Below, piece after piece: positions 19,837 to 32,308 of a stretch of 64,000 bases of DNA. The position numbers and the translations under genes are program-made. The notes below the pieces were generated by a model. That model searched no databases and was not told where the DNA came from. It saw only the letters and a list, made by a program, of their open reading frames with translations. The DNA comes from Alligator mississippiensis (taxonomy: Eukaryota; Chordata; Crocodylia; Alligatoridae). Within the stretch, counting starts at the first letter, position 1; each line of letters opens with the position of its first letter. The stretch is from positions 214,081,310 to 214,145,309 of the forward strand of contig NC_081827.1 of the NCBI RefSeq assembly GCF_030867095.1, written 5' to 3'.

Positions 19837-22367
19837 CTGGGGTGTCAAACATACAGCCTGTGATTGGAGCCCTGCCATCTGGTCCAGTGCTGCCCCTGGG
19901 TCTCAGCAGACCTACATGGGGCACAGTGCACACCAGTCCAGCTCCATGGCAGGGGCCAAGACTCATGTCACATGTGTTGGGTGTCTGCAGTGCAGAATCT
20001 GAAGTGACCAGAATTGGCACCATATATGGCGCAGTCCAGCCTGGGGCTGTAGTGCAGATGCCAGACCAGCCAGAGTGAGTGGCACAGTGCCTGCTGTGCT
20101 TGCCACAGCTGAGCCGTGTCACATGCTGTGCTGGGTCTGGGATGCTTTCCACACAGTGCCCTCCCTGGCAGCTCTGGGAACATAATGTGTGCCAGCCAGT
20201 CTGGGACCTGCAGTGCATGTAGCACCTGCGAGCACCTCATGCAGGTCCTGGACCCACTGGAGTGGGTGCTGTGTTTGGTGCAGCTCTCAGAGTGGGTACC
20301 ACAGGTGGTCCAGTCTGGATGGGGTGGGCACTGCAGTGCCCACCCTGGGATCCACACTACGTGCTTCTGGATGGACTGTGCCACATGTAGGACGCCCATA
20401 AGCTGGACTTATCCCTGCTGGACCCCTGGCAGAAGATAGACACAGTTAACATCTTCCTCATCCCCTGCGTCGTGTTTGTCCTGAGAGGCTCAGTGGTCCC
20501 CAAGACCCCCCTCAAGAAGGCGGACGCTGAGATCTGGCGGCTGCTCAAGAAGTGGCTGCACCTGCCGCTAAGGGCCAGCAACGAGGTCCTGCACATCCCC
20601 TACTGGCAGGGAGGTGCCAATCTACCCCGCATGGGAGACCTCTGCGACATCACGGTGGTCACCCACGCCTTCCGCCTCCTGACCTGCCCAGACACAACGT
20701 TAAGTACCATCACCGCCAGCGCCCTTGAGGAGACTGCCCACAAGAGGATCAGGAGGCAGCCAACTGGACATGATTTGGCCACCTTCCTCAGCGGCTCGCC
20801 AGAGGGCGAGTTCAGCAGAGACGGCGGGGACTTTGACTCGCTGTGGAGCCAAGCCCGCAATGCCACGCGCTGCCTCGGGAAATGCATCAGCTGCACCTGG
20901 ACCTGGACCAAGGAGTGCTAGGAGCTGGGAGTCTCCTTGCAACCAGCCCCACACGCTGACACCATGACAGTGACACCCCGCACGAGGACCTTCCTGGAGA
21001 GGTTCCTGAAGGACGCTGTCTGAAACAAGTACGCCGGTGACCTGAGGGCCAAACCCAACCAGGGCAAGGTCTCTGACGTGACCTCAAAGTGGGACTCCAG
21101 CAACCACTTCATGCCCAGTGGGAGTTTCATGTGCTTCGCAGACTGGCGCTTCTTCCACCATGCCCGCCTCAACTGCCTGCCTCTGAACGGGGCCGTCCGC
21201 TTTGGCCACCGGGACAAGAGGTGCCGATGGTGTGGCTACGTGGCAGAGACCCTCCCACACGTGCTGTGCAGCTGCAAGCCACACACCAGAGCCTGGTAGC
21301 TCCGCCACAATGCTGTCCAGGACCACCTGGTGAGGGTCATCCCGGCCGCAGCGGGGGAGATCTCCATGAACCGCATTGTCCCGGGCTGTGAGAGCCAGAT
21401 GTGTCCTGACATGGTCATCACTAACGAGGAGGCCAAGAAGGTTGTGATCGTGGATGTAACCATCCCCTTTGAGAACTGGCACCAAGCCTTCACTGATGCC
21501 CAGGCTTGCAAGCAGGAGAAGTATGCCCCGCTGGCCAACATCCTGACGGGCCGTGGCTATGACGTGACGGTTTACGCGCTCATCGTGGGAATGCTCAGAG
21601 CCTGGGACCCCAGCAACGAGAGTGTCCTGTGTGCCTGCCACATCTCCTGCCGGCACGCCAAGCTGATGCGCTGCCTCATGGTGTCTGACACCATCCGTTG
21701 GTCCAACGACATCTACGTGGAGCACATCACGGGCCACCACCAGTACCTCGACCCCACCAGACGAACCGCCGCCGGACTGGACCCAGAGGGGACCGCCTGA
21801 ACCCCACCTCTGCACCAGATGGACCTTCACTTTGAGAGGATTCTTCAACTACAGACAACCTGCTCCACCTGAAGAGGACCCCCGTGATGAGACTCTATAT
21901 GGACTGAGACACTTTTTCTTTGAACCACTTCTTTCACCATTGAGGACCATCAAAAAGGGTTTGTATGTATCCATCTTCTTTTTTTCTCAGCATTGCGAAC
22001 CCCCTCCCTCCGCTTCCCCCCTCCCCCCACCCCCCGGCTTAGTTGGCTAACATTGTATCTCCTGTAACCTAGTTGCAGTCTCCTCCTCACCCCCATCCTT
22101 CTATTGTTAGTCCCTCGCTCGGGTGCTATGTATTTCCCTACCGGCTTTGTCATCTTTTTTGGATTCACAATCCTAAACATTTACTAATAAAAGTCAATCT
22201 GTTCTAGCCAGTCTTAGATCTGCGCTGCAGGTCCCAGAAGGGCTGGAGTAGCCGCCGGACACAGTATGCTGGGGGAGGTGTAAGGGGTCTGTGGGCCTTA
22301 TCCAGTCTTCAGACCAGCCCCACACCACTCATCCAGCCTGCAGGGCCAGATGAATTTGACTCCTCTA
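19837..22367. mobile_element. hAT-like element (family with GTGTCAAAC ends), carrying a nested retrotransposon
   Basis: The left end CTGGGGTGTCAAAC and right end (reverse complement TAGAGGAGTCAAAT) are imperfect TIRs. The flanks CTTCATAT and CTTAATAG match at 6 of 8 bases, as expected for an aged 8-bp TSD. The element's own sequence is 19837 to about 20395 and about 22205 to 22367. The middle is a separate RLE-type retrotransposon. Relatives are at 29430, 32395, 48719 and 54523. Confidence 0.65.
20396..22204 (+). mobile_element. RLE-type non-LTR retrotransposon (R2/NeSL-like), 5'-truncated
   Basis: One reading frame runs from about 20402 to a final TGA at 21798-21800, broken by three stops (TAG 20919, TGA 21021, TAG 21297). 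It shows the region after the reverse transcriptase (LDPWQKIDTVNIFLIP), then a zinc-knuckle C-X2-C-X8-H-X4-C (CRWCG...HVLCSC, about 21222-21275), then a restriction-like endonuclease core (CPDMVIT...VVIVDVTIPFEN, about 21400-21475). That order defines the RLE group (R2, R4, NeSL/Utopia, HERO). The 3'UTR contains AATAAAAG near 22187. The RT catalytic part is missing. It cannot be placed more finely by eye. Confidence 0.82.
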
Positions 22368-24483
22368 CTTAATAGCATTTGAAATGAGGTGCTGTCCAAG
22401 AAAGTATATTACTAATTCTTCTGTATTTTGTCCACTGAATTACTTAATGATAGTCTCGCTAAAAGTTCTTGCTGGCAAGTGCTACTTTTTTCACTTTAAT
22501 ATGTAGCTTCATTTGAAAGTTACTTCAGTGAAATGTTGTTCTCATGTCATGGCCACAGACAGTAGTTCTGCACCAGGGTGAAGAGAAAACACCCTGTGAA
22601 TACAGTTGAGTGCATTGCTGAGAATATTACACATAGAAATCCTTCCCAGCACATGAGCTATTAACCATACACTTTTGGACCCAATTCCAGGGATCTGGCA
22701 TGAGTAAGGCTTTGCAGCAGAGGTCAGGTCAGGTTGGCCTGTGCTAACTATCATGTAGGCAAGTCTTAGGTAGGTCTACATTATGCTCGGGAGGGATGAT
22801 TGCAGTATGTGTAGGTATTCCTGAGCTAGTTTTAATCAAGCCATTTTGGGTAACATTACAGTGAAGCTATGGCATTATGTACTTCAATACAAACTGTACA
22901 AACCTTACCAAGACCAGGGGTACTTACCTGGGCTGCTGGTCCGTGCTGAAGTCCATGGTGCCGTATGTAATTTCACTGCTACTAATACCCAAGCTGACTT
23001 GCATATGCTTTTGTGTGCTGCAGTCACACCTTTGATTGCATGAAGACGTACCCCTGGTGTCAGGGTTTCTGGTTAGATAGGGTTGATAATTACTTCCCCC
23101 GTGTAGACCTATATACTGAGGTTTTGGATATGGGGGAGGAAGAAAAGTTGAGGTTAGGAGAATATTTTCATGTTATGGAATAAAAATAATATATTTGTTC
23201 CGGTTGTGTCTCTAGTCCATATAGTTGATTTAATAAATCTTACCTAACCTATGCATCTTATTCATCAAATTTATAACCCTAAGAAAAAAGCATGTAGTTG
23301 GGATTTTGTAATTTTATAAGCAAAAATTGATTATTTTTTCATTATCACTGAGAATTCATAACTTAAAATATAGGTGGCAAATACTTTCTTAAATGATTGA
23401 CTATTTTGCTTGATGTTTGATAGCAAATTCTTGGATTCAGGGAATCTTCTTTTAATAATTCATGATGTTTAGCCCCAGGACAGATTTTTTTTTCCCCGGG
23501 TGTATTCTTCCTTTGAAAGCTTACTGGTGTATCAGCAGTTTTATAGCTGAATGTATGAGATGCATAGCGATATTATTACCAGAATTCCAAGTATGTGACA
23601 TACCATACTGTACACTTCTAGACTTGTAGCCTACTGAAACTGTAATGTTTTCAATATCTTCACTGCATTTAAGGTGTCAGTTAATCAGAAAACTAAAGAA
23701 TGTAGATATACTGCATATGCAATACTGAAGTTTCTAAACTATTCTAAAATAAAGTTAACAACAGGTTTCTTTCATCATGTACTAAAAGAACATAATTTAG
23801 CACCAAAATGCTTACTTTACAATTTTCATTGCATTGTAGTAATTCACAATGTAGGTTAAAACTAGGAATAATTTAGATTTATTTTTTAAAATTTAAAAGT
23901 GTGTTTTGTTAAAGGATTACAGATGATAGATGTATTTTTGTTTTGCTACATTGAACATGGTATTTTTTCTATTAGATGCATTTTTTAGCTGCTCATCCAA
24001 CCTAATTCAGTCCAAAAAAGAAAAAAAAAAGTATTTGGTATATTGATATCTTAATCTTTTTAGGATAACAAATCTAGTTACTGATTTAGCAGTGCCCTTG
24101 GTACATCAATGATTCCATTTTACTCAGCAATAGATTTTAAGCATTTAATCCTATTAAGTTCAATAGGAAAGGTAAGTACATATGTAACTTCTTTTGCCCA
24201 GTCAGGGCTCAGATGTCCACTTCATGTGGGACATGATCTCAAAGGCAGTATTTGACATCCTGACTGGCCATCTGCAGAGACCCAAAACTCAGATGGGTAT
24301 CAAGGCTGCAGAGCACTCTCACCTACTTGAGTAGCTGATATGGATGCACACCCAAACCTTTGGAAGCTGGACCCTCATTACTGTAGGCCCTGTTCCAAAA
24401 ATGATAGGCCCTCCACTGTTAATCTTCAACATCAGGATTGAAGTTCTGAAATTTTTGCAAGATCTTGATAACTGGGCTTATAG
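22368..24483. other. Intergenic, no gene seen
   Basis: AT-rich sequence. I checked both strands for exon-like frames with splice sites and found none I can support. Confidence 0.5.
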
Positions 24484-24810
24484 CAGTGATTCTCAACAAG
24501 GGTGCCACAGCACTCTGGGGTGCCTCAAGATTCTTTCATGTGTGCTTCCCGGGTGTCATACAATGTGTTAGCACTGTTTAAGTTGCAGACATTATTCAGA
24601 AGATAAACTCAGAGATTTCAAATAGGAATCCATGGTGCCAATACCATTCTGACCCATTGTGGTCCTCCTGAGTTCTTGGCAACAGAAGAACTGCTCCGTT
24701 ATTTTTCTGTAGTAAAAAAAAGAGTGAAAGCTAAAAGTTGGCATTTTATGAGAAGTGCCTTGAATCTAATAAAGGGTGCCTTGAATCTAAAAAAACATTA
24801 AGAATTATTG
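24484..24810 (+). mobile_element. hAT-like element, family with GATTCTCAAC ends
   Basis: It begins CAGTGATTCTCAACAAGGGT and ends with the inverted form (TTAAGAATTATTG). Internal motifs GATAAACTCAGAGATTTCAAA and AAGGGTGCCTTGAATCTAA recur at 26010 (minus), 37836 and 55010. It is non-coding. Confidence 0.7.
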
Positions 24811-24992
24811 ATCTAGTTAAATACATTATACAAAGATAATAAAGACAACAATTTAAAAGAGTCTTCTACTAATGCATTTGTACTCTTTTACAGAAGTTTT
24901 CACTTATACATGCAATGCTACACTTTTGCTCAAATGAAGTGATTATGCAAATAATCTATTTGAACAATCAGGTCCTGAGAATGAAACTATCA

Positions 24993-26009
24993 CATTTACC
25001 TGAATCCAAGATGCTATTGAATTTAAGATGACTCCCCAGTAATTAGATTCTATACATGGAAATTATAAATGTGCTATAATTTTCCACCTAAAGGATCCAA
25101 TTTGTGGAGGAGTGTCATAAATTTGCCCCATCTCAACTGCTGTGGGGAGGCGAGCAGCAGTGAAGGGTGAGGAGACCTCTGCCCCTTGCCCCCTTAGCTT
25201 GTCAACCCTGCTTCCTGTCCCCCCTGCCACTTCCCCTCAGTGCCTGTCCTCCTCCCCCCCGCTGCCAGCCCCCTTCTGCGTGCCCTCTTCCACCTGCTTC
25301 TCTGTGTCTGTGCCTGCCTCCTGCATCCTGGAGCTCATGCCTACGCCTGCCCCTCACTCCTTACTTCATGCACCTCCAGCCTCCCCCTGTAGGCTGCCTT
25401 CCCACTCCTTGCCCCTATGCCTTCTGCCTGCAGTGCGTCCCCACCTTACCCTGCACCCTCTGTATCCTGTCAGAGAAATTATTCGCTTAAGCTCCCAACC
25501 TGGAAAGGGAACACTTGCGAATACTCCTGACCCCAACGGGGCTCGTTTCCCAGCTGAGACTCAAATAAGCAGGAGACGAGGGTGTGGTCTTTCCAGTTTA
25601 TTCGGCCGAAGGTCCCCCGACCTTAGAAAGGCACAGGGGCCCTGGTTGCACTCTCACACACGTATTTATATTCTCTGGTTACATGAGATTTTTGCATGCG
25701 CAAAGCTTTAGCAGAAGATTACTAGTACTGCATAACTCTTCTTTAACCTGCAGCGTAAACTTCCAATCACAATACAATTTTAAACAATTTACTAAATAAG
25801 GCACAGGTCTGCTGCCAAGCCTGTCTATCATGCCTAGTCACTATGGGGAAAGTTGTGGGCACCTGAAGGTGCAGGCTGTGCTTCCTGTGTTGCTAGAGAA
25901 GGAAACCTCTTTCACAATTTCTAACAATCCCGATGCCTCACTCCTTGCCGCCTGTAACTGCCCCTTGTTACCTGTCTCCCCTGTGTGTGCCCTTCCCATT
26001 CCCTGTCCC
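24993..26009. mobile_element. C-rich TIR-type element, interrupted by a solo LTR
   Basis: The left end TTACCTGAATCCAAGATGCT and the stretch GTGTCATAAATTTGCCCCAT match the element at 3361. The interior is C-rich. The LTR at 25468-25926 splits it. The right terminus is not clear and is estimated by where the C-rich sequence stops. Confidence 0.5.
25468..25926 (-). mobile_element. Solo LTR of an endogenous retrovirus, 459 bp
   Basis: The TG...CA-bounded block is flanked by the 4-bp duplication ATCC (25464-25467, 25927-25930). Read on the minus strand it has a TATA box (GAATATAAATAC) and, about 75 bp later, a polyadenylation signal (GAATAAACT), giving a normal U3-R-U5 order. A 4-bp duplication suits gammaretrovirus-like (ERV1) families. 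There is no internal viral sequence. Confidence 0.8.
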
Positions 26010-26146
26010 CCACATTTTAAATCTCTGAGTTTATCATGTGAATTATGTTTGCATACCTGGTGCTAACAGTGCTAACGTTGTGTTACACCCTACAGCACCC
26101 TTGAAAGTATCCTAGGCACTCCAGGTACCTTGGTTGAGAACTGCTG
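26010..26146 (-). mobile_element. Fragment of the GATTCTCAAC hAT-like family
   Basis: The reverse complement begins at 26146 with CAGCAGTTCTCAACCAAGGT and continues through GATAAACTCAGAGATTTAAAA. It is an inverted, truncated relative of the element at 24484. Confidence 0.7.
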
Positions 26147-27488
26147 AACTATATCAACAAATTATGGTCATATGACAAAACTTCACTGTGTTGTTAACAA
26201 ACAAAGAGGTGTTTTGAAAAAGAAGTAATTGCATAGAATTTATCTTGAATCTCCTGTTTAGTATTTATAACAAAAAAATACCTGGACAACTATTTTTCTT
26301 CAATACAATCACAGTAGTTAGCAACATGCCAAACTTCTCACTTTTACACCAGCTTTCCCCAAATGTATGCCAATTGAATTCAGTGTATTTACAACACAAA
26401 GCAGATGCTTTTAATTTTACCTAACATTTTAGAAAAATGTAGTATGACAATTGGAAAAGTGATAGGATTTTGTTGAAAATATCTTTAGCTTGTCAGAATT
26501 TGTTTCTGTAGCAGGACCCAACATTTTGCAAATAAAAATGCTAATGATTTGACTGGAAAAAAATCCAGTTTCATGCCATTCTGCAACTCTTGTGCTTTTA
26601 ATATCAGGAACACTTGCCATCCTTTGATAAGTAATTTGTGATAGGATTTTACCAACACAAACATTTATAAGTGCCTATCCTGTTAGCACTACAATTCTAT
26701 ACTTGCATGTAATACAGATCCTACATATTTTGATGTTAAGAAGATACTGAAAGAATGTTCTTTTAGAAATGCTGACAAAAATCAAAAAGCAGATTAATTA
26801 AAGCAAATTAATAAAAGTAAGTCAGTTCCATGTAAATATTTGTAATTGTAAGTTTGTTCAGGGCTGAATGCTGGAGTTTTGATATGCAGGGCTGAAGTTC
26901 AATCAATGTTATTGACAGGGTTCTAGCTGATCATGAATTTTTTAAATCTTTGTTGTTGAATTAAAACTTAAAGAATTGGTGGAAAAACATTAGAAAAACT
27001 TCAGAGCTACTAATCCAGTTAAAATAAAGTTTAAAAATCTTTTTATGTGAGAATGCCTGCAGCATGGCATACTGATATGTTTTTACAGGCAATTTATATT
27101 TTAACCATGAAAGCCCAAAGCATCACCTGACAAGTAGATGCTTAATTATATACATTATTTAATTGCCGAATATCACTATAGGTAATATTATGCAGGTGTA
27201 ACTGACAACAGAATATAGCCTTTTGGGATAAAATACCAAGTAGATTTACCGAAAACAGGTTTTTCCAGGTTAAACCAATATTTTTCTTTAATTAACTGAT
27301 TGTCTAAAAAAAATAAATGCAGCAGAAATCTGTCTGGATTTCAGTAAAGGATTTGATAAATGACATGAGAAATTGTAACAAATGCTACAATTTTGGCACA
27401 GTACATTTTTGGTAAGTTTCACAGCAGAGGTGCATAAAAAGTAATGTGCATAGAAAGGTTACCAATTGATATAATCTTAATTACACTA
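26147..27488. other. Intergenic, nothing recognised
   Basis: AT-rich, low-complexity stretches without a supported gene, RNA or repeat end. Confidence 0.5.
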
Positions 27489-28112
27489 ACATAGATTCAT
27501 AGATGTAGGGTCAGAAGGGATCTTGCAGATCTTCAAGTCTGACCCCCTGCCCTGGGCAGGAGAGAAAACTGGGCTCAAATGACCCCAGCTACGTAAACGT
27601 CAAGCCTCCTCATAAAGACCCAAAAGGTAGGAGCCAGCACCACTTCCCTTGGAAGTTGGTTCCAGATCCTAGCCACCCTGACTGTGAAGTAGTGCCTTCT
27701 AATGTCTAGTCTGAACCTACTCTCTAACAACTTATGGCCGTTTTTCCTTGTTATTCCCGGAGGCGCTTGGGGGAACAAGGTCTCTCCCATTTCCCGCTGG
27801 TCCCCGCTAGTTTATAGACAGCCACCAGGTCTCCCCTCAGCCTTCTCTTGTGAAGGCTGAACAGGTTAAGGTCCCGTAGCCTCTCCTCATAGGGTCTGCC
27901 CTGCTGTCCCTGGATCATGCGAGTGGCCCTCCTCTGGACCCTCTCAATGCTGTCCACATCCCTCCTGAAGTGCAGCGCCCAGAACTGAACACAGTACTCC
28001 AGCTGCAGCCTGACTAGTGTCGCGTAGAGGGGGAGGATCACCTCCTTGGACCTGCTTGTGATGCATGTGTGGATGCATGACAAGGTGCGGTTAGCAACAT
28101 CATTCAACCCTT
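27489..28112 (-). mobile_element. CR1 LINE 3' fragment
   Basis: The terminal repeat ATAGATTCATAGATG at 27491 is followed by GGGTCAGAAGGGATCTTG. The minus strand codes the CR1 C-terminus ([21 protein letters not shown], then [14 protein letters not shown], then [20 protein letters not shown]) with a frameshift. It is 5'-truncated. Confidence 0.92.
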
Positions 28113-29429
28113 AATAAATGTTCTATTATTAACATAATCTATTCTATACTAACATGTAGAACTAATATGTTAGACTAGTGAAACACTCCTCCATTAATTT
28201 ATTGAACAGAAAAATGGAGGTTTGTACCCACCATTAGTTTTTCTTTATTTTGAAACAACATATTGTACATAATAAAGCAGCTCTTTTATTTCATGTCTAT
28301 CATCTTGTGAAACATCTTTCTAAGGAAAAACCCTCCAAACTCCCAGAGTCTGCAATGTTAACAGGCACTGACAGACTTCTTAAAGCAATAAGAAGTAGTA
28401 CTGGAGAAAAGATCTTTTAACTGATGCTAAAATTCAACTATGTTTAAACACTTCATATTAGAAATGGCACTCATAAATTCAGTTTTTGTAAAAGCATTGT
28501 CTCCAAACAAAGACATTGTATCAAAAACATTTATTGATGCATGCTTAACTTATGTGTGGACTGACTGGGATCAAACATTTGGCCTTTCCTGAAATATTGG
28601 CAGCAAATTCACCAAAACATGCATCAACATCTGGGTTGATTTTAATTTTCCAACTGCTTTGAATAAGGGCTTTATCGGCTAACCTTTTAATAACTGTTTG
28701 ACTATAGGAGGTTGCTTTGCTGGCAAGGTTACCCAAATCATTCTTTACTTTTTATGCTCTGATTTTTTTTTCTTCTGTAAAGTAGCAAGGGTTGACATTA
28801 TTACTGGAGAAAATGTTCCAATCCTGAAATATCTACATGTGTTTCCAAGGATCCACACAAGATTACCTTCTCAACTGCTGAACTACAACTTTGCTCAGGT
28901 TCTTCTCCAGTATATTCCACATAAAATTCAAGGTGACTGGCATGAAAATGGCTATTATCAAACCAGATGGTTAACTTTCAACAGAATGTGGTTTCCCTCG
29001 CTTTATGCTGTACATGCATTCCTGGAAAACTGCGCATAACTCAGATTCACATAAAGGCATGGGTGACTGATGCCACCTTAGTCAGGGCATGTGCCTTCCC
29101 AGCGATGGGGGCAGGGGGAGGGGTGGTCCCCCTCGGCTGATCACTGCAGCCGCTTCTGGGAGCACCACAGTCCTCCCACCTGTCCCACCCCTGCCTGTCG
29201 CCTAAGTGGCAAGTGTGGCCGGTCAAGGGGTGCACATACACACCCTACATGTGCACACCCTACATGTCGCCACTGCATAAAGGGAACTGACTTTACAATG
29301 TAACAAATAGGAATACATTCCAAGACCTTGACTGTACTCACATGAGACCCATTTTTACCACTTTAACAAGACAATTTTTGTACTTACCAACAGCAGACAC
29401 ACAAGCACAGAGTGGCGGTGAATGTTACC
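28113..29429. other. Intergenic, no supported gene
   Basis: A minus-strand frame at 28545-28736 (ending in Ser-Pro-His-Ile-Ser) looks mildly protein-like but has no recognisable family or splice context. The remainder is unassigned. Confidence 0.4.
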
Positions 29430-29639
29430 ATAAAGGGGATGGCAACTACAGAAGCACACATATGGCTCATGCCCCAGGTTGAAGTGGGTGCTGCACGCAG
29501 TGCAGGTCCCATGCTGGCCAGAGTGGGCACTGTCTGCCGGCATGTGGGTCAAAGCCAGACCCAGGGACAGCACTGGGGGCTGGATGATAGGGCTCCATGA
29601 GCCACATCCAGCCGGTGGGCTTTATCTTTGACACCCCTG
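29430..29639 (-). mobile_element. hAT-like fragment, GTGTCAAAC family
   Basis: Its minus-strand end CAGGGGTGTCAAAGAT (29639 downwards) and the following GCCCACCGGCTGGATGTGG match the ends of the family seen at 19837 and 54523. The left limit is approximate. Confidence 0.6.
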
Positions 29640-29989
29640 ATTTACATGACTTTTTAAAAGTTTAGGTAAAGTTAAATTACTACTATTTATAGGGAAGTTA
29701 TTGGCATGTATTTCCCTGAGTGCTTTGTTAATTAGCCTTAATAAGTGAAGGAAGTTGAACTGTACGTTGTTCTATCCAGATGTACATCTCTGACTGCTGG
29801 CAGGGGATGTGAGGGCAAGAGACTGTGCTTTCTGTCTGATGTATTGGGTCACCGAGAGGACTCTATATACAAAAGCCTGGTCTTCTCCGGTGAGGACACC
29901 AACCCACTCATGGGTCATAGCGCCCCCTGTTTAAAGCCACAGGCGGGTCCCAACTCCCAGGAAACTGGGGAAATGCGGTGTTGAAAGGG

Positions 29990-30760
29990 CCTCATAGGAT
30001 GCCCCTGACGGGGCCAACAGAGCCACCAGGGTTGTCCCCAAGGCGGATTTGTGTCCCTGGCCACGACCGAGCACCCCGCTTCTGCTGCTTAAAACATGCA
30101 TTGAAACAGAAGCAGGGGTGCTCTGTCTGGGCCATGAAGGACACGTGCCCCCGGCGGCTGATGGTTGGGGGTGCATGGTAGTGGTGCGAGTGCGGCGGTG
30201 AGCGGGAGCTCCCGCAGACGCCGCTGGCGAGGCCCGGGTGAGTCCCCGGGAGGAGCAGGCGGCGGGCACCGGCACCTGCACGTAGAGCACGGGCGCGGCA
30301 CGGAACACACCGCGAATGGAAAACCCAGTCGAGCGCCCTCCCTACTGCGCACGCGCCGCTCCCAAGCCAGCGCCTGGTGGGCGGTGCATGCGCCACAGCT
30401 GTCACGCGCTGCCCGCCTGTAAAGGCGCGAGGCGAGCGTGCAGGGGCGCAGGCAGCATGTTGGGTCGCGGGGTGTTGGGCCGGTGCCGGGCGGTCGTGCT
30501 GTGCGGAGGTGAGCGGCACGGTCAGGCCTTTAGCAGCAGCCTTCGGCGTGGGGGCGAGCTCGCCTCGAGGCAAGCGCTGGGGGGGGGGGGGCTCCTGCTG
30601 GGAGCCAGAGCTCGGCAAGGCGGAGCTCCTCTGCACTGGCAGGCTGGAAGGTGTTCGCTGCTGCGCTTGGAAAGAAAAGGCTTTGCTGTCGCTCTGCCTG
30701 GCCTGTGGAGCGAGAGGTGGAGCGACAGGGACACCTCGTGCCGTCATGTAGGCCTGAGGC
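29990..30760 (+). promoter_or_regulatory. ATP5F1B: CpG island over the ATP5F1B first exon
   Basis: This CpG-dense block includes the first coding exon (30457-30508). It has no TATA box at a sensible distance, as expected for a housekeeping promoter. CpG density is kept although the exons downstream show CpG-decay-type changes. It could drive transcription in both directions. Confidence 0.65.
30457..30508 (+). pseudogene. ATP5F1B: ATP5F1B exon 1: start and mitochondrial presequence
   Basis: MLGRGVLGRCRAVVLCG, an Arg-rich, acid-free targeting sequence, shorter than the mammalian one. Strong GTGAGC donor; phase 1. Confidence 0.8.
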
Positions 30761-32125
30761 TGCAGGTGCCTCTCTGAACATGAGGGAGACCAGCAGGTGG
30801 CGCGTGCCAGCTGTTGTAAATGTGGCGTCTGATGGTTGTTCGGGTGTTGCCTGCTGTCTTCCTAGCACCAGTAAAACGGCACACTTCATAATCTCGAATG
30901 CTCTGAGTAGCACCATCTCATCCTCTGCTGAATGCAGTGCTTCTCATGGAGTGTTTTGAAGCTTCCTGGAATAGTGCTCTCAGTAGTTGAGCTTGGGGAC
31001 AAAGGGAGCAAGTATGGTGGTACCTGCATAACTTCAGGTTACCCTATCTTGATAACTAACATTGTCTGGTTAACAAAATGTATTAACCTATCCACATCAG
31101 TTGGATGCTTTTTAAAATTTTTTTTTTTTTTTTTTAGTGAAAATGACTTTTGCATACACCTGACTGCTAGGTGTCTAAGTATTGCCATAGCTCCCTTCTG
31201 TGCTTTACTTCCAGTTTAGCAGGATGTCCCTTAGAGCTGCCTATTTAAAAAGAAACCCTTAGTGTAGTACTGGGAGAAAGGTATCCTTGGAACCCTACGA
31301 AGCAATTCTGTAAAATGCATGGATGTGTTTGATCCATATACTGTAATGGAGTGAATCCTAAGACTTGGCTATTGTAACTCTAAGAAGCTAGGTCTTGAAA
31401 GGTCTCGGTGGTCCAGTCCCCTGTCTTTGCAGGGTCTTTCTTTTTTTTTTCTCTTTTCTTTTCAGAAACTCCAGTTTGTCCTTTACCTTGTAGCAGCCCC
31501 AAGGTACCTACCTAATACAAACTAAAAATGTCTTGTGTTCTTGCACCTGAAACTATGTGCTCTTACATGGATACTGAAGGAAATCCTTTAAAAGTGTGTC
31601 ATCTGAAGGGACTGTAAATCTGTTAAGTCCTTTAAAAAAATCCCAGGTCTTCTGGATATCTGATAGAGAACTAACTTCCACCAGCTGATGGAACTATTTA
31701 GCTGTACTAAGACCTGAGGTATTTAGTTTATAAACTGACCAAATAAGTTGTTTTATAGCATGCATGGTTCTAATTTACAAGGCTAAAGGGTGACAGATGG
31801 TCTGTGCCATAAGTAGTGATATCCAGAGAGAACAGATTCAAATTAATAGTAAACAACCTTTACTTCTAGTAGAAAGATGCCATATGGCAGCAGGTGACTT
31901 ATGAACGTTGCATCAGAAGAATGTTACATATTGCATAACCATGTTTTTCCTTTTTAATTGCTAGTTCTTTAAATGCTTTACAGTTAAAGGTCTGGGTAAT
32001 CCAGAATTAATGACTTTTTAAATTGATTTCATAACTTTGTGAGTTGCACAGTCTTCAAGCGAGGGTTATGATTTTTTTTAAACTAATTGTTTGATTCTTA
32101 TAACGAGGCTATCTTTCCCTATTAG

Positions 32126-32308
32126 GCAGAAGCTATGCTGCCAAGACTTCAGAGTCTCCTAAGCCTGGTGATGTCAGAGGGCGTATTGTAGCAGTTATAG
32201 GTGCTGTTGTTGATGTTCAATTTGACAGAGGCCTTCCTCCAATTCTCAATGCCTTGGAGGTGTGGGATCGGGAAACTAGACTGGTGTTGGAAGTTGCTCA
32301 GCACCTTG
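32126..32308 (+). pseudogene. ATP5F1B: ATP5F1B exon 2, donor destroyed
   Basis: TATTAG acceptor. It encodes [16 protein letters not shown] and onward to EVAQHL. The intron should start after G at 32308, but the sequence is CTAAGTG. A GC donor one base earlier would break the frame. Reading through meets a stop at 32371-32373. Confidence 0.9.

Noticed and set aside
21084-21848. 254-codon minus-strand frame
   Set aside because: It is antisense to the RLE retrotransposon's coding frame, which has clear family motifs.
28545-28736. Minus-strand frame of 63 codons with a protein-like look
   Set aside because: I could not tie it to any family, and there are no convincing flanking splice sites. It was left out as a gene.
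29992-30747. 251-codon minus-strand frame at the ATP5F1B promoter
   Set aside because: It is a composition effect of the CpG island. There is no domain, and it overlaps the real first exon.
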